From: Bacteroidia bacterium
GTDB lineage: Bacteria; Bacteroidota; Bacteroidia; Bacteroidales; UBA12481
Assembly: GCA_026391235.1 (NCBI GenBank)
Contig: JAPLDV010000667.1
Coordinates: forward strand, 1 to 6,527
Length of the DNA stretch: 6,527 bases
Reading direction: 5' to 3'
Shown: in pieces, positions 6,511 to 6,527 of the stretch
Layout: every line of letters begins with the position of its first letter
How positions within the stretch are numbered: the stretch's first letter is position 1
Translations under genes and position numbers: made by a program
The notes under the pieces: generated by a model
Seen by the model: only the letters and a program-made list of their open reading frames with translations
The model's database searches: none
Told to the model about the DNA's origin: nothing

Positions 6511-6527
6511 ATGGAAACCGTTTCAGA
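6511..6527 (+). CDS. sufD: Start of a third suf gene, probably sufD (3' cut by the window edge)
   Basis: Only five codons (Met-Glu-Thr-Val-Ser) and two further bases are visible, so the protein itself cannot be recognised. The ATG has a good Shine-Dalgarno and starts one base after the sufC stop. In Bacteroidota sufB-sufC is normally followed by sufD, the SufB-like partner that completes the SufBC2D scaffold, so sufD is inferred from gene order alone. Confidence 0.5.

Overview
The window looks like chromosomal DNA from a member of the Bacteroidota. Three things point there. The lipid A genes run lpxD, lpxC-fabZ, lpxA, with LpxC and FabZ fused in one protein. The proteins read as Bacteroidota-type versions of their families. 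The two promoter-like sites in the single divergent intergenic region match the Bacteroidota -7 consensus TAnnTTTG, and most starts lack a good Shine-Dalgarno sequence. I cannot place it below phylum from sequence alone.

Left half, + strand (2-3089): the 3' part of lpxD is cut by the window edge. A 65-bp gap follows, then the bifunctional lpxC-fabZ gene, whose stop overlaps the lpxA start (ATGA). Together these genes supply early steps of lipid A synthesis. LpxA adds a 3-hydroxyacyl chain to UDP-GlcNAc, LpxC removes the N-acetyl group, and LpxD adds the second hydroxyacyl chain. FabZ acts on the same 3-hydroxyacyl-ACP pool that LpxA and LpxD use, drawing it towards membrane fatty acids.

Middle, - strand (3084-4148): thiL, thiamine-monophosphate kinase, converges on lpxA. 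The two genes overlap by six bases, and the palindrome TTATAA supplies Leu-stop to both.

Right half, + strand (4271-6527): sufB, sufC and the first codons of a third gene, most likely sufD. These encode the SufBCD iron-sulfur cluster scaffold. The 122-bp region between thiL and sufB (4149-4270) is the only regulatory region of any size. It has a perfect TAnnTTTG on each strand. A perfect 9-3-9 inverted repeat exactly fills the space between the probable -33 and -7 elements of the suf promoter, where it would make a good operator for an iron or Fe-S responsive repressor.

Most of the window is ordinary core metabolism, with no mobile elements, CRISPR, RNA genes or obvious novel system. The items most worth a second look are the suf operator-like palindrome, an LpxA that appears one whole beta-helix coil shorter than its relatives, and the shared stop palindrome. 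No stretch above 300 bases lacks a gene.
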